From positions 1,302,001-1,366,000 of the forward strand of contig NZ_CP102283.1 of the NCBI RefSeq assembly GCF_025150565.1: a stretch of 64,000 nucleotides of DNA, in the 5' to 3' direction. The notes under the pieces are model-generated. The model had not been told where the DNA came from, ran no database searches, and saw only the letters and a list, made by a program, of their open reading frames with translations. Source of the stretch: Granulicatella adiacens ATCC 49175 (GTDB taxonomy: Bacteria; Bacillota; Bacilli; Lactobacillales; Aerococcaceae). A program made the translations under genes and the position numbers. This document shows positions 29,564 to 38,637 of this stretch, piece by piece. The stretch's first letter is position 1. Every line of letters starts with the position of its first letter.

Positions 29564-31446
29564 AACAAATCTCCTTCTTTTTCAAAAGTAATAAAAAATT
29601 CTTCCATTGATTTGCAGTTTCTTATCCTTCTTAATAGCTCTTTATCTTCCATAATGCTATAAATATTTTGGATAATCTTTTTCGTTTTCATTCTGTCTTC
29701 CTCACAGATACAGATAAAGAACACAATATCAACATAAAACTCATCCCATTTAATCTTTCTTTTTAAAGTGACAGGAAGAATAGTTGTTTTATAAACATCC
29801 TGCGGTTTTCCATGTGGTATAGCTATTCCAATAGGCAAATCTGTCCCACCTAAATTTTCACGAATTAAAATTCCATCTTTAAATTTTTCACTTACGAAAC
29901 CTTCCTTAAAAAGAACATTCGAAGCTGCTTCTATAATTTCAACTTTACTTGTCCACTCTTTTTTCACACAATCTATCTCCTGATTAAAGATCCCTCCATA
30001 ACGATTTGAAATGCCTTTTTGAACATTTTGATGTGACGATTCATTTTCATCCAATACCTCTCTAATCATTTGCAATTCATTCTTCGTTAAATATGGTGAT
30101 ACTTTAATCGTATTATGTTTGGCTCTATCTAAAGTAATGGTTGTCAGAATAAGCGAATACTCCTCTAAATCTTTCATTCTTTCAAATTGTTGTTTTGAAA
30201 CTCTCTCAACTTTGGTGGTTGCTGGTAAATAATTTATCAATTTTCTAATAATCAATTCTGAAGTTGCAACTCCTAATTGACAAACTACCAACAACTTTTT
30301 GATTGTTCTGTTTTCCTCTATAAAGGTTTGAAAATAAATTGTTAAATAAGCAATTTCTTCATCATTAAACTGAACACTTAATAGAGATTCATATTTTTGT
30401 AGTACTATCCAGATTGTTTGGAAAACCACACCATACTCTTCTTTTATTTGATCCACAAAAGGATTTTCAATTTTTTGATGATTTCTTAATCGATAAAGCA
30501 TGGAAAACATATGATTTTCTAGCATTGCCTTAATTCCACAATCGTTATTTATTGTTAGCTTCAATACTGAACACATGTCTAGTACTATTTGGTGTACTAA
30601 CTGCTGTTCAATCACTTTACTCGCAGCAGGTTCAAAGCGGAAACTGATAAGCTTTCCTGCAAAATATTCTTTTTCAATTTCGTTAAAATCTATGTTCAAA
30701 CGATCTGACACTTCATTTAATATGCGATTTACCGCCTCTTCACTCTCAATACCTGAAGGTTTACACTTTACAAATTCCCCACAATACATTCGATAAGTTT
30801 GTACAATTAAACTACTTAAGAGACTTTGTACATATACTTCAGAAACAAAATCCCAATTATTTTTTAAATAACTAATCAATACATCTTTACACGCAGCTAC
30901 AACGTTTTCTGAATAATATTCTTCTAGTTTTCCTAACCAATCAGAATAAGTATTGTTAGACGTACACTGAGTAAACAACCAATGATTAAAACGTATATAT
31001 GCTTCTCTCAATTGGCTTTCATCTCCATTTAAATAACTCCCTTTTGCAGAACTTTTTAAATCTATTCCTCCTAAAATTTTCTGAACCTTCTCAAGTTCTT
31101 TAGAAATTGAACTTTTACTTACAAATAAGAGTTCAGACAATCGGTTGTAACTGATGATTTTTTCACCAAATAATAAATTTTCCATTATTACTTGCAATCT
31201 TGATTTATCCGAATTAAGTTCGAATGTTTTTGACTCAAGATTCTTCTTATTCTCTATGGCAATGCCAATTCCTCGTTTACGTATTAATATCTTTTCTATC
31301 GAATTTAAGTCTTCTTCCATCGACTTCAATTCTGAATGTACAGTTCTCTTTGAAACGCCAGTGCTTTGGGCTATTTCCTCTGCTGTTAAGTAACGCTTGC
31401 TTTCTTCTAATAATGATAATATTCGGGATTGTCTTTTGCTTAGCAT
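29560..31446 (-). CDS. PRD-containing transcriptional regulator (MtlR/ManR class) with EIIB- and EIIA-like domains
   Basis: 628 residues. Two N-terminal helix-turn-helix regions (about 1-60 and 80-165) are followed by two PRDs (about 185-400; a conserved histidine in ENHMFSMLYRLR), an EIIB-like domain with cysteine in LLVVCQLGVATSE, and a C-terminal EIIA-like domain with IGIAIPHGKPQ. This is the architecture of PTS-controlled activators whose activity depends on phosphorylation by HPr and EIIB. It is the first gene of the operon it presumably controls. Confidence 0.92.
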   Translation of the reverse strand: MLSKRQSRILSLLEESKRYLTAEEIAQSTGVSKRTVHSELKSMEEDLNSIEKILIRKRGIGIAIENKKNLESKTFELNSDKSRLQVIMENLLFGEKIISYNRLSELLFVSKSSISKELEKVQKILGGIDLKSSAKGSYLNGDESQLREAYIRFNHWLFTQCTSNNTYSDWLGKLEEYYSENVVAACKDVLISYLKNNWDFVSEVYVQSLLSSLIVQTYRMYCGEFVKCKPSGIESEEAVNRILNEVSDRLNIDFNEIEKEYFAGKLISFRFEPAASKVIEQQLVHQIVLDMCSVLKLTINNDCGIKAMLENHMFSMLYRLRNHQKIENPFVDQIKEEYGVVFQTIWIVLQKYESLLSVQFNDEEIAYLTIYFQTFIEENRTIKKLLVVCQLGVATSELIIRKLINYLPATTKVERVSKQQFERMKDLEEYSLILTTITLDRAKHNTIKVSPYLTKNELQMIREVLDENESSHQNVQKGISNRYGGIFNQEIDCVKKEWTSKVEIIEAASNVLFKEGFVSEKFKDGILIRENLGGTDLPIGIAIPHGKPQDVYKTTILPVTLKRKIKWDEFYVDIVFFICICEEDRMKTKKIIQNIYSIMEDKELLRRIRNCKSMEEFFITFEKEGDLL

Positions 31447-31461
31447 AAAAACTCCTTTCTA

Positions 31462-31475
31462 TTAAAGCGCTATCA
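31462..31475. promoter_or_regulatory. cre site (CcpA operator)
   Basis: TTAAAGCGCTATCA matches the cre consensus TGWAANCGNTNWCA at all but the second position. It lies just downstream of the presumed start point, a position suited to glucose repression. Confidence 0.65.
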
Positions 31476-31490
31476 TTTATTTGCACTTTA

Positions 31491-31496
31491 ATTATA
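31491..31496 (-). promoter_or_regulatory. -10 element of the PTS operon
   Basis: Minus strand TATAAT, 45 bases before the regulator ATG. No good -35 (TATTCA at 17 bases), consistent with a promoter needing an activator. Confidence 0.55.
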
Positions 31497-31521
31497 AATC
31501 TCGACATTATTCTTGAATATT

Positions 31522-31564
31522 ACATGTTGTTGCAACAAGTTTTCGTACTTTTACAACAACATGT
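31522..31564. promoter_or_regulatory. Inverted-repeat operator upstream of the PTS operon
   Basis: 11-bp perfect inverted arms, ACATGTTGTTG (31522-31532) and CAACAACATGT (31554-31564), with smaller nested palindromes TGTTGCAACA and CAACATGTTG. Placed immediately upstream of the -35 region, where an MtlR/ManR-class activator would bind. Confidence 0.6.
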
Positions 31565-31643
31565 TGCAAAATAGACTTTATTCTTGTATTTTACCGTTTA
31601 TTTATGAATAGCGATTGTGAATCGGTCGAATTTTTGTCAAAGA

Positions 31644-31672
31644 AAAAGACTATGTAAATTACATAGTCTTTT
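31644..31672 (-). terminator. Terminator after the MATE gene
   Basis: Minus strand hairpin AAAAGACTATGTAA/TTACATAGTCTTTT, followed by CTTTG, ten bases after the MATE stop. Confidence 0.82.
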
Positions 31673-31681
31673 GTCTTTTAA

Positions 31682-33049
31682 TTATGCAATTCGAATGTTT
31701 TTCCATCTCCCACTTCTAAATCGAAGTAGAATAATCATATCTCGAATAAATTGATCTATAAATACTGCATACCATGCACCAGCAAGTCCCCATTCAAAGA
31801 AATTTACAAATACATATCCTAAACTTAATCGAATCACACATGAACCAATAAAAATAGCAATAAGTGGCCACACTGTATCTCCTGCCCCGCGCAAGGCTCC
31901 AGAAGTAATTAGTTGATGACTTTGGAATGGTTGAACAAATGCAACAATAGATAAAGCAATCACTGTATTTTGAATAATTTCTATATTATCCGTATACATT
32001 CCCGCTAACAAGGTTGCACCAAAATAAATCGAAGCAGACATCATAATCGCTAAAGCCAGACCAATTCGCTGACACATTTTTGTGTAACGCTCTGCCAATT
32101 TTTCATTCTTAGCCCCAAGCGATTGTCCCATTAATGACGACGCTGTAATTCCGAAAGCTTGCGCCGGAGAGTAGGATAGAGAAAGTACATTAAGGGCAAT
32201 TTGGTGCGCCGCATATACATTGTTTCCTAACCCAGAAACAATCTTCAAAAACATGATAACCCCAAAACGAAGCGCCATTTGTTCTAATGCTGTCGGGATT
32301 CCGATACGCACTAAATCGCGCATCACATTGATGTTAAACTTAAATTTTTCTTTAAAATCCAGTTTCAAGACACTCTTTCCTGACAAGATATAACGGATGT
32401 TTAATCCCATCGCAATCAGATTAGATAATGCTGTAGAGATTGCCGCCCCAGTAACACCTAAGGCCGGGAATCCAAACAGTCCATAAATCAAAATGGCATT
32501 TCCTAGAACATTACAACTGTTGGCGATAATGTTATTCTTCATTGGAATTTTAGTTTCACCAATTCCTCGTAGCGCCGCGGTTACAGTGAACGATAGTGAT
32601 TGAAAAATAAACCCAATCGTAACAATCCTAAAGTAGTTCAATCCGACATTAATAACGTTCTCGTCTGCACCCATCAGTCCTAAAATCTCTGGCGCGAAAA
32701 TCAACATTAAGATCGCTGCGGGCGTCACACAAAACACCATTGCAAGTATCATTACATGCTTCAAGATACTTCCCATTCGGTTATATTTCTTCGCCCCAAA
32801 ATACCTAGCAATAATTGCAGTTCCTCCGACGTTCAACGCTTGAATCAAACTTAAACCAAGAAACATCGGCTGGTTTGTCATCCCAACTGCAGAAACGGCT
32901 GCAGCAGTGTCTCCAGGCACCTTCCCAACCATCATCATGTCGACCATTCCAAAAAGCGCTCCAAGAAGTACTTCCACAAATACTGGCCATACAATGACAA
33001 ATATATTTTTTCTAAGTTCTTTATTGGTTAGTTGTTGCTCTACTTCCAC
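31682..33049 (-). CDS. MATE family efflux transporter
   Basis: 455 residues with about twelve membrane segments. Typical MATE features include VWPVFVEVLLGALFGMVDMMMVG at the start and the repeated-half pattern ending in SGALRGAGDTVWPL. It probably exports cationic drugs or metabolites with Na+ or H+; the substrate is unknown. The first codon is GTG (GTGGAAGTAG), preceded by GAGAGG at nine bases. It is a single-gene unit. Confidence 0.93.
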   Translation of the reverse strand: MEVEQQLTNKELRKNIFVIVWPVFVEVLLGALFGMVDMMMVGKVPGDTAAAVSAVGMTNQPMFLGLSLIQALNVGGTAIIARYFGAKKYNRMGSILKHVMILAMVFCVTPAAILMLIFAPEILGLMGADENVINVGLNYFRIVTIGFIFQSLSFTVTAALRGIGETKIPMKNNIIANSCNVLGNAILIYGLFGFPALGVTGAAISTALSNLIAMGLNIRYILSGKSVLKLDFKEKFKFNINVMRDLVRIGIPTALEQMALRFGVIMFLKIVSGLGNNVYAAHQIALNVLSLSYSPAQAFGITASSLMGQSLGAKNEKLAERYTKMCQRIGLALAIMMSASIYFGATLLAGMYTDNIEIIQNTVIALSIVAFVQPFQSHQLITSGALRGAGDTVWPLIAIFIGSCVIRLSLGYVFVNFFEWGLAGAWYAVFIDQFIRDMIILLRFRSGRWKNIRIA

Positions 33050-33083
33050 GCAACCAATCCTCTCACTTTAAAATGTAGTTACT

Positions 33084-33112
33084 ATTTTACACCTATTTTT
33101 CCTTCAAAACAA
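33084..33112 (-). promoter_or_regulatory. Promoter of the MATE gene
   Basis: Minus strand -35 TTGTTT (33107-33112), 17-base spacer, -10 TAAAAT (33084-33089). The -35 lies in the U-tract of the preceding terminator. Confidence 0.6.
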
Positions 33113-33113
33113 A

Positions 33114-33137
33114 TAAGCGACAAAAATTTGTCGCTTA
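33114..33137 (-). terminator. Terminator after the HD hydrolase gene
   Basis: Arms TAAGCGACAAA/TTTGTCGCTTA followed by TTTGTTTT on the minus strand, seven bases past the stop codon. Confidence 0.85.
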
Positions 33138-33143
33138 CATCTT

Positions 33144-33791
33144 TTATCGTTTTCCATCCCATTCAGCATAAAATTGCTCTAAGTACGTTTCTAAAAATTC
33201 ATGCCGCCCTTTTGCCAATTCATTACCATATTTGGTATTCATCAAATCTTTTAACTTCAATAGTTTTTCATAGAAGTGCATGATAGCTGTAGATTCACCG
33301 TTTCTGTACTCTTCAGGCGTCAACTCCTCTCGCGGCTTCATTTCCGGATTGTGGATTGGTCTTCCTGTACTTCCAGAGTAACACATCACTCTGGCAATTC
33401 CGATGGCACCAATGGCATCTAATCGGTCAGCGTCTTGCACCACTTTTCCTTCAAGAGAAAGTTCTTGTTGTTCCTTATGATTCTTAAACGACATTCTCGT
33501 AATGATGGACTCAATGACTTCAACTTGTTCAGGAGTCACTTCAATAGAAATTAGAAATTCTTTCAATCCCTTCAACGCAACTATAGGATCTTTGACAATC
33601 TTATCATCGATAACATCATGGAGTAGCGCTGCAGCTTCACAAATAAATAAGTCTGCTCCTTCAGCTTTCGCAATCGTCTTTGCCGTATTGACGACGCGTT
33701 TAATATGCGACCAATCGTGCCCTGTTGTATCTGCACTAAGCACTCTTTTTGCATACTGTTCCATTCGTTTTAATTGTTCTTGTTGCTTCAT
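33144..33791 (-). CDS. HD-domain phosphohydrolase (YpgQ/YedJ-like)
   Basis: 215 residues. HD ligands appear as GHDWSHIKRVVNTA, ALLHDVIDDK and VQDADRLDAIGAIGIAR, the arrangement of YpgQ-type proteins, some of which hydrolyse nucleotides. The real substrate is unknown. A longer in-frame start exists, but MKQQEQLKRM at 33791 has GAGGAAGAGG upstream and an ATGA overlap with the oxidoreductase gene, so I chose it. Confidence 0.9.
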   Translation of the reverse strand: MKQQEQLKRMEQYAKRVLSADTTGHDWSHIKRVVNTAKTIAKAEGADLFICEAAALLHDVIDDKIVKDPIVALKGLKEFLISIEVTPEQVEVIESIITRMSFKNHKEQQELSLEGKVVQDADRLDAIGAIGIARVMCYSGSTGRPIHNPEMKPREELTPEEYRNGESTAIMHFYEKLLKLKDLMNTKYGNELAKGRHEFLETYLEQFYAEWDGKR

Positions 33792-34771
33792 GCTTCCTCT
33801 TCCTCTGGATACTTGATCCCCCATTCACGGCGCAAATCGGTCATGATTTTCATCACATCGACCGTATATTCAAGATGCATGTGGTCTACTCCTGTATTAA
33901 TGGTTGACTCCATATCTAGCACTTCATAAGCTAAGGCATCCAATCCCAATTCATCTTCAAAGGTTTCAACGTGTCCATCTTCTGTATACGTAATCGTTGC
34001 TTTATGCGCGCGTGGGTAATCAACAATCTCAATATACCCTTTGTCATAGGCAATGACTCCACGTTTTGGCTGTTTAGCGTGGAGCGTCATCGTAACAGTC
34101 GCCATTTCTCCTGCATCATTTGTCAACACGATACCTGCTTGTTCATCCACACCTGTTGGCGCTAATTTAACTTGAGAAACCATTGAACTTGGCGCCTCGC
34201 TCATGAAGTAGCGAATGCAAGACAAGGCGTATACTCCAATATCCAGTAATGCGCCTCCTGCAAGATTGCGATTAAAAAATCGATTCGTCATATCATAATC
34301 TTTATAGCTTCCGAAGTTCATTTGAATCATACGAAGTTCCCCAAGATTCTCAGCTGCTTTACTTAATTGTTTATAGACTGGCATATGGTAAAGCGTCATC
34401 GCTTCAGCCAAAACAACATTATTTTTTTTAGCGAGTTGCAATGCTTCTTCTAACTCTTCACTGTTTAACGTAATGGCCTTTTCGCATATCACATGCTTTC
34501 CAGCAGCCAATGCCTTTTTTAGATAGTGAATATGCGTGTTATGCGGAGTAGAAATATAAATAATATCCACTGCCGGATCTGTAAATACCTCATCAATCTC
34601 GTTATATACTTTTTCAATGCCATATTTTTCTGCAAATTTCACAGCATTGGCATACGTGCGGTTAGCAACCCCGTATAGTTTTCCGTTCAATGATTCTAGT
34701 GCTACCGCTAGTTCATTGGCAATCACACCAGTTCCGATAGTGACCCAATTCTTTGTTACTTTTTGTTGCAT
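33788..34771 (-). CDS. Gfo/Idh/MocA family oxidoreductase
   Basis: 327 residues. The Rossmann domain starts WVTIGTGVIANELAVAL; the EKAITLNSEE segment carries the conserved EK(P/A) motif, and a C-terminal alpha/beta domain begins near GSYKDYDMTNR. Such enzymes oxidise sugars, inositols or related polyols with NAD(P). Substrate unknown. GGAGG at eight bases selects the ATG at 34771 over one five codons upstream. Overlaps the HD gene by four bases. Confidence 0.9.
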   Translation of the reverse strand: MQQKVTKNWVTIGTGVIANELAVALESLNGKLYGVANRTYANAVKFAEKYGIEKVYNEIDEVFTDPAVDIIYISTPHNTHIHYLKKALAAGKHVICEKAITLNSEELEEALQLAKKNNVVLAEAMTLYHMPVYKQLSKAAENLGELRMIQMNFGSYKDYDMTNRFFNRNLAGGALLDIGVYALSCIRYFMSEAPSSMVSQVKLAPTGVDEQAGIVLTNDAGEMATVTMTLHAKQPKRGVIAYDKGYIEIVDYPRAHKATITYTEDGHVETFEDELGLDALAYEVLDMESTINTGVDHMHLEYTVDVMKIMTDLRREWGIKYPEEEEA

Positions 34772-34843
34772 ACACTCTACCTCCAAAATTCATTACATTA
34801 ATGATAACTGCCAAGGTGTGAAAACTCAACTCTATTGTAAAAA

Positions 34844-34865
34844 AAGCTAGACCGAAGCCTAGCTT
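34844..34865 (-). terminator. Terminator after the alpha/beta hydrolase, C(UUCG)G tetraloop
   Basis: Minus strand stem AAGCTAG/CTAGCTT extended by a G-U and a C-G pair closing a TTCG loop, then TTTTTTT. It overlaps the last codon of the hydrolase gene. Confidence 0.85.
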
Positions 34866-35595
34866 AATGAGATACAATAAATTGCTTAATCAGTTGAACT
34901 AATTGTTTTTGTTGTTCTTCGGCACTCATCGTAGCTGTACCATCGCCGTTTTGCTGACCATATAGTCCAAAACCACTATGATTCCCACCCTCAATCTTTG
35001 TATAGAGTGTAGACTCTGGCAAACGTGACTTCGCATCTTCATATTTTTCTTGTTTCAATATTTTATCATTCGAAGCCGTAATCGATAATACAGGAATTTG
35101 AGTGTCGCTAATATCCGTACTTTGATCTGGATAACTTGCTAGTAAAATTAATCCGGCGACTTTATTCATCTCTTTTAGCTGTTTCGCTTCAACTGTCGAC
35201 ACAACTCCACCAAGAGAATGTCCCCCAATAAACACTTTATCCAAATGCTCTTCTTTTACAATGGTTGCCATTGTTCCATTATCTAATACTGGTAAATTCA
35301 ATTTAGAGGAGATAATGTATACTTCTATTTCTTCTTTAGCAAGCCCGTCTGCTAATTTCGCATAAGCCTGCGGTTCAACTAAGGCACCTGTATAAAATAA
35401 AAGCGTCCCTTTTTTCTCTCCTGTTACTTCGAAATGAGTCCAGTTATTTTTTTGTTCAAATGCGGCGATATTCCATGTCTCTTGTGCCTCAGGTGTTGCT
35501 CGATACGTAAACATTTGAATCAGCCCAAGTGCTAATAAAATAAATGCAAACAGGACTCCAAAAACTCCGTACATGATTTTTCTTTGTTTTGTCAT
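34864..35595 (-). CDS. Membrane-anchored alpha/beta hydrolase
   Basis: 243 residues. A single N-terminal hydrophobic segment (about 8-30) should anchor it with the catalytic domain outside. The nucleophile elbow is GGHSLGGV, an acid region is SITASNDKIL, and the catalytic histidine is likely in GGNHSGFG. Substrate unknown; it could be an esterase or lipase. Divergent from the VOC gene, with which it shares an upstream palindrome. Confidence 0.88.
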   Translation of the reverse strand: MTKQRKIMYGVFGVLFAFILLALGLIQMFTYRATPEAQETWNIAAFEQKNNWTHFEVTGEKKGTLLFYTGALVEPQAYAKLADGLAKEEIEVYIISSKLNLPVLDNGTMATIVKEEHLDKVFIGGHSLGGVVSTVEAKQLKEMNKVAGLILLASYPDQSTDISDTQIPVLSITASNDKILKQEKYEDAKSRLPESTLYTKIEGGNHSGFGLYGQQNGDGTATMSAEEQQKQLVQLIKQFIVSH

Positions 35596-35645
35596 CTGTC
35601 ATCTCTTCTCTCTATAAACCTACTACTATAAGGATACTACAACAA

Positions 35646-35674
35646 TATATAAAAACACAATACGCCTAATACAA
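35646..35674 (-). promoter_or_regulatory. Probable promoter of the alpha/beta hydrolase gene
   Basis: Minus strand -35 TTGTAT (35669-35674), 17-base spacer, -10 TATATA (35646-35651). The -35 touches the 26-bp palindrome. Confidence 0.55.
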
Positions 35675-35698
35675 GTTATACCGTATACGGTATAACTT
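35673..35698. promoter_or_regulatory. 26-bp perfect palindrome, likely operator shared by divergent genes
   Basis: AAGTTATACCGTA followed by its exact reverse complement. It overlaps the -35 of the hydrolase promoter and lies 35 bases upstream of the VOC-gene -35. There is no T-run on either side, so a repressor site is more likely than a terminator. Confidence 0.75.
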
Positions 35699-35733
35699 AA
35701 CTTTTTTTATTGAAATTTTCATGAGCAAGTTAA

Positions 35734-35761
35734 TTGTCATTTTAATATTAAAGTGTATACT
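35734..35761 (+). promoter_or_regulatory. Promoter of the VOC dioxygenase gene
   Basis: -35 TTGTCA (35734-35739), 16-base spacer, -10 TATACT (35756-35761), 32 bases before the ATG. Confidence 0.7.
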
Positions 35762-35793
35762 AGACTCATATAAATAAGAAAGAAGGAATCAAT

Positions 35794-36648
35794 ATGTATC
35801 CACTATATAATAGCCAAATTCAACTTAACGAAGTAGCTCTAAATGTGAATCATCTATTACAAGAAACTGAATTTTATACAAAAGGGCTTGGCCTCCAAAT
35901 CTTAAGTCAGTCTGACAACGAAGTATTATTAGGCGTTGGAACAACTACTCTCGTTCGTCTGATTCAAACCAATATCGATAAAGGTGTTAAGGAAAGTTAT
36001 GGTCTATACCACTTAGCTATTCATCTTCCAACTCGTGAAGCGCTTGGTGACTTCTTAAGACACGCCGTTCATACGTCTCTTCCACTTATTGGGGCATCAG
36101 ACCATGGTTATAGCGAAGCGATTTATCTTGAAGATTTCGAGGGGAATGGAATTGAAGTATACCACGATAAACCAGTAAGCGTCTGGGATATTCGTGAAGA
36201 TGGAAGAATTATTGGTGTCACTGAGGAAATGGCTGGCCAAGAAATCTATGAACTCGGTCATGACACTATTCCTTATCAAATGCCCGAAGGAACACGCATG
36301 GGACACGTCCATCTATCTGCCAAAAATTCAAAAGAATCAATGGAATACTTAACTACTCTCCTTCCAGTAGAAGATAAATTCTCAGTTCCTTCAGGAAGTT
36401 GGATTGCTTCTGGTGATTATCACCATCATCTTGCGGTCAACCAATGGGGAGGACCTCATCTTGATGTTCGCGTCAAAAATATTCCAGGGCTTGCATATTA
36501 TACGGTTGAAACAAACGACGCTTCAGTGTTTAAAGAGATTCTTCAAAAAGCAACGGTTCTTGCTACTACTGTTGAAAAGCGTGGCGAAAAAGAAGTCGAT
36601 ATTACCGACAACCACGGTATTACAGTTCGCGTTACATTAAATAACTAA
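35794..36648 (+). CDS. VOC family protein, CatE-like (glyoxalase/extradiol dioxygenase)
   Basis: 284 residues made of two VOC modules (about 8-130 and 165-280). Metal-ligand candidates are LYHLAIHL, GIEVYHDKP and GTRMGHVHL. The layout resembles Bacillus CatE/YfiE-type dioxygenases that act on catechols or quinone-derived compounds. GAAGGA precedes the ATG. A single-gene unit with its own promoter and terminator. Confidence 0.88.
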   Translation: MYPLYNSQIQLNEVALNVNHLLQETEFYTKGLGLQILSQSDNEVLLGVGTTTLVRLIQTNIDKGVKESYGLYHLAIHLPTREALGDFLRHAVHTSLPLIGASDHGYSEAIYLEDFEGNGIEVYHDKPVSVWDIREDGRIIGVTEEMAGQEIYELGHDTIPYQMPEGTRMGHVHLSAKNSKESMEYLTTLLPVEDKFSVPSGSWIASGDYHHHLAVNQWGGPHLDVRVKNIPGLAYYTVETNDASVFKEILQKATVLATTVEKRGEKEVDITDNHGITVRVTLNN

Positions 36649-36657
36649 AGATATACA

Positions 36658-36686
36658 AAAAGGTGGATGCAATGCATCCACCTTTT
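36658..36686. terminator. Bidirectional terminator between the VOC gene and typA
   Basis: AAAAGGTGGATGCA and TGCATCCACCTTTT form a near-perfect palindrome with short U-tracts on both strands. Confidence 0.82.
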
Positions 36687-36696
36687 ACAATTCAGA

Positions 36697-38544
36697 TTAG
36701 TTTTCTGATTCAGCTTGTTTTTTACGTTTATTGGCTTTTTCACGTTCACCTTTATTTAGAATTTGTTTTCTTAAACGAATGGTTTCTGGAGTAATTTCGC
36801 AGTACTCATCGTCTGACAAGAATTCTAATGACTCTTCAAGAGATAATTTCTTAGGCGTCTTGATGACTGAAGTTTGGTCTTTCGTAGCTGAACGAATATT
36901 TGTTTGTTGTTTTGCTTTCGTAATGTTAACCGCTAAGTCGTTTTCACGAGAGTGTTCCCCAACAATCATTCCTTCGTAAATTTCAGTACCTGGTTCAGTG
37001 AAAATCACACCACGTTCTTCAACACCCATAATACCGTAAGTCGTTGCTTTACCTGTATCTGTTGAAACAAGTGCCCCATTACGACGTCCGCCAATGCTTG
37101 TTGGAATGTATGGTAAGTATTGATCGAATGTGTGATTCATAATTCCGTAACCACGTGTCATTGATAAGAATTCAGTTGTATATCCTAATAATCCACGTGC
37201 TGGAACTAAGAAGACGATACGAACTTGTCCGTTATCATTATGTTGCATATCCTGCATTTCACCTTTACGGTTACTTAATGATTCGATGATTGAACCCATG
37301 TATTCTTCAGGAGTATCGATTTGTACACGTTCAAATGGTTCACATTTCACGCCATCGATTTCTTTAATAATTACTTCCGGACGAGATACTTGTAATTCGT
37401 ATCCTTCACGACGCATGTTTTCGATTAAGATTGATAAGTGTAATTCTCCACGACCTGATACAATCCATGCATCTGGTGAATCAGTTGGTTCTACTTTTAG
37501 TGATACGTCTGTGTGTAATTCACGCATTAAACGTTCTTCAATCTTACGTGCGGTTACAAATTTCCCTTCTCGACCCGCAAATGGTGAGTTGTTTGTCAAG
37601 AATGTCATTTGTAATGTTGGTTCGTCAATGTGTAATACTGGTAAGCTTTCATGTGAATCTACTGGAGTTACTGTTTCTCCGACGAAGATATCTTCCATAC
37701 CAGATACAGCGATTAAGTCCCCTGCTTTTGCTTCATTGATTTCTAAACGATTTAATCCGAAGAAACCAAATAATTTAGTAACACGGAAGTTTTTCTTTGT
37801 TCCGTCTAATTTTAATAACGTTACTTGGTCCCCAACTTTAATTGTTCCACGGAATACACGACCGATACCGATACGTCCAACGTAGTCATTATAGTCTAAT
37901 AAGGATACTTGGAATTGTAATGGTTCATCTGAGTTGTCCACTGGAGCTGGGATATGCTCGATAATTGTATCGAATAAGTAATCCATTGTTTTTTCTTGGT
38001 CAGCTGGGTTGTCTGATAAACTTGAAGTTCCGTTTAATGCTGAAGCATAAACAACTGGGAATTCTAATTGATCATCATCTGCTCCTAATTCGATGAATAA
38101 TTCTAATACTTCATCAACTACTTCTTCTGGACGAGCAGCGTCACGGTCGATTTTGTTTACTACAACGATTGGTGTTAAATGTTGTTCTAATGCTTTTTTC
38201 AATACGAAACGTGTTTGAGGCATTGTACCTTCATACGCATCCACTACAAGAACTACACCGTCTACCATTTTCATGATACGTTCTACTTCGCCACCGAAGT
38301 CCGCGTGCCCTGGTGTATCCATGATATTGATACGAGTTCCTTTATATTGAACGGCTGTATTTTTCGCTAAAATAGTAATACCACGTTCGCGTTCGATATC
38401 GTTTGAGTCCATCGCACGTTCTGATAATTCTGTTCGTGCATCTAATGTATCTGATTGTTTTAATAATTCATCCACAAGTGTAGTTTTCCCGTGGTCAACG
38501 TGGGCGATAATAGCAATATTGCGAATATCATTTCTTAATTTCAT
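36697..38544 (-). CDS. typA: Ribosome-associated GTPase TypA/BipA
   Basis: 615 residues. Translational GTPase with G1 [15 protein letters not shown]3 DTPGHADF, G4 NKIDRD, elongation-factor-like domains and the unique C-terminal domain. TypA assists 50S assembly and translation under cold and other stress. TGGAGG precedes the ATG. It is transcribed alone, behind a leader containing a hairpin. Confidence 0.97.
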   Translation of the reverse strand: MKLRNDIRNIAIIAHVDHGKTTLVDELLKQSDTLDARTELSERAMDSNDIERERGITILAKNTAVQYKGTRINIMDTPGHADFGGEVERIMKMVDGVVLVVDAYEGTMPQTRFVLKKALEQHLTPIVVVNKIDRDAARPEEVVDEVLELFIELGADDDQLEFPVVYASALNGTSSLSDNPADQEKTMDYLFDTIIEHIPAPVDNSDEPLQFQVSLLDYNDYVGRIGIGRVFRGTIKVGDQVTLLKLDGTKKNFRVTKLFGFFGLNRLEINEAKAGDLIAVSGMEDIFVGETVTPVDSHESLPVLHIDEPTLQMTFLTNNSPFAGREGKFVTARKIEERLMRELHTDVSLKVEPTDSPDAWIVSGRGELHLSILIENMRREGYELQVSRPEVIIKEIDGVKCEPFERVQIDTPEEYMGSIIESLSNRKGEMQDMQHNDNGQVRIVFLVPARGLLGYTTEFLSMTRGYGIMNHTFDQYLPYIPTSIGGRRNGALVSTDTGKATTYGIMGVEERGVIFTEPGTEIYEGMIVGEHSRENDLAVNITKAKQQTNIRSATKDQTSVIKTPKKLSLEESLEFLSDDEYCEITPETIRLRKQILNKGEREKANKRKKQAESEN

Positions 38545-38574
38545 GTATTTCCTCCATTGATTGACAAAATGAAA

Positions 38575-38612
38575 GTGATGGAATCTGAACGCTAAAAGAG
38601 CCCTTCCATCAC
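38575..38612 (-). promoter_or_regulatory. Hairpin in the typA 5' leader
   Basis: Minus strand GTGATGGAA pairs perfectly with TTCCATCAC across a 20-base loop and is followed by TTTCATTTTG. It lies between the typA promoter and the ribosome site, in the position of an attenuator or RNA stabiliser. Confidence 0.55.
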
Positions 38613-38637
38613 CTTAACTTCTTCTCTTAACTCAAAA

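Noticed and set aside
35673-35698. Terminator reading of the 26-bp palindrome
   Set aside because: No T-run on either strand, no transcription unit ends there, and it lies between divergent start sites.
37286-37885. 199-codon plus-strand frame opposite typA
   Set aside because: Antisense shadow of a well-conserved GTPase gene; composition reflects the codon use of typA.
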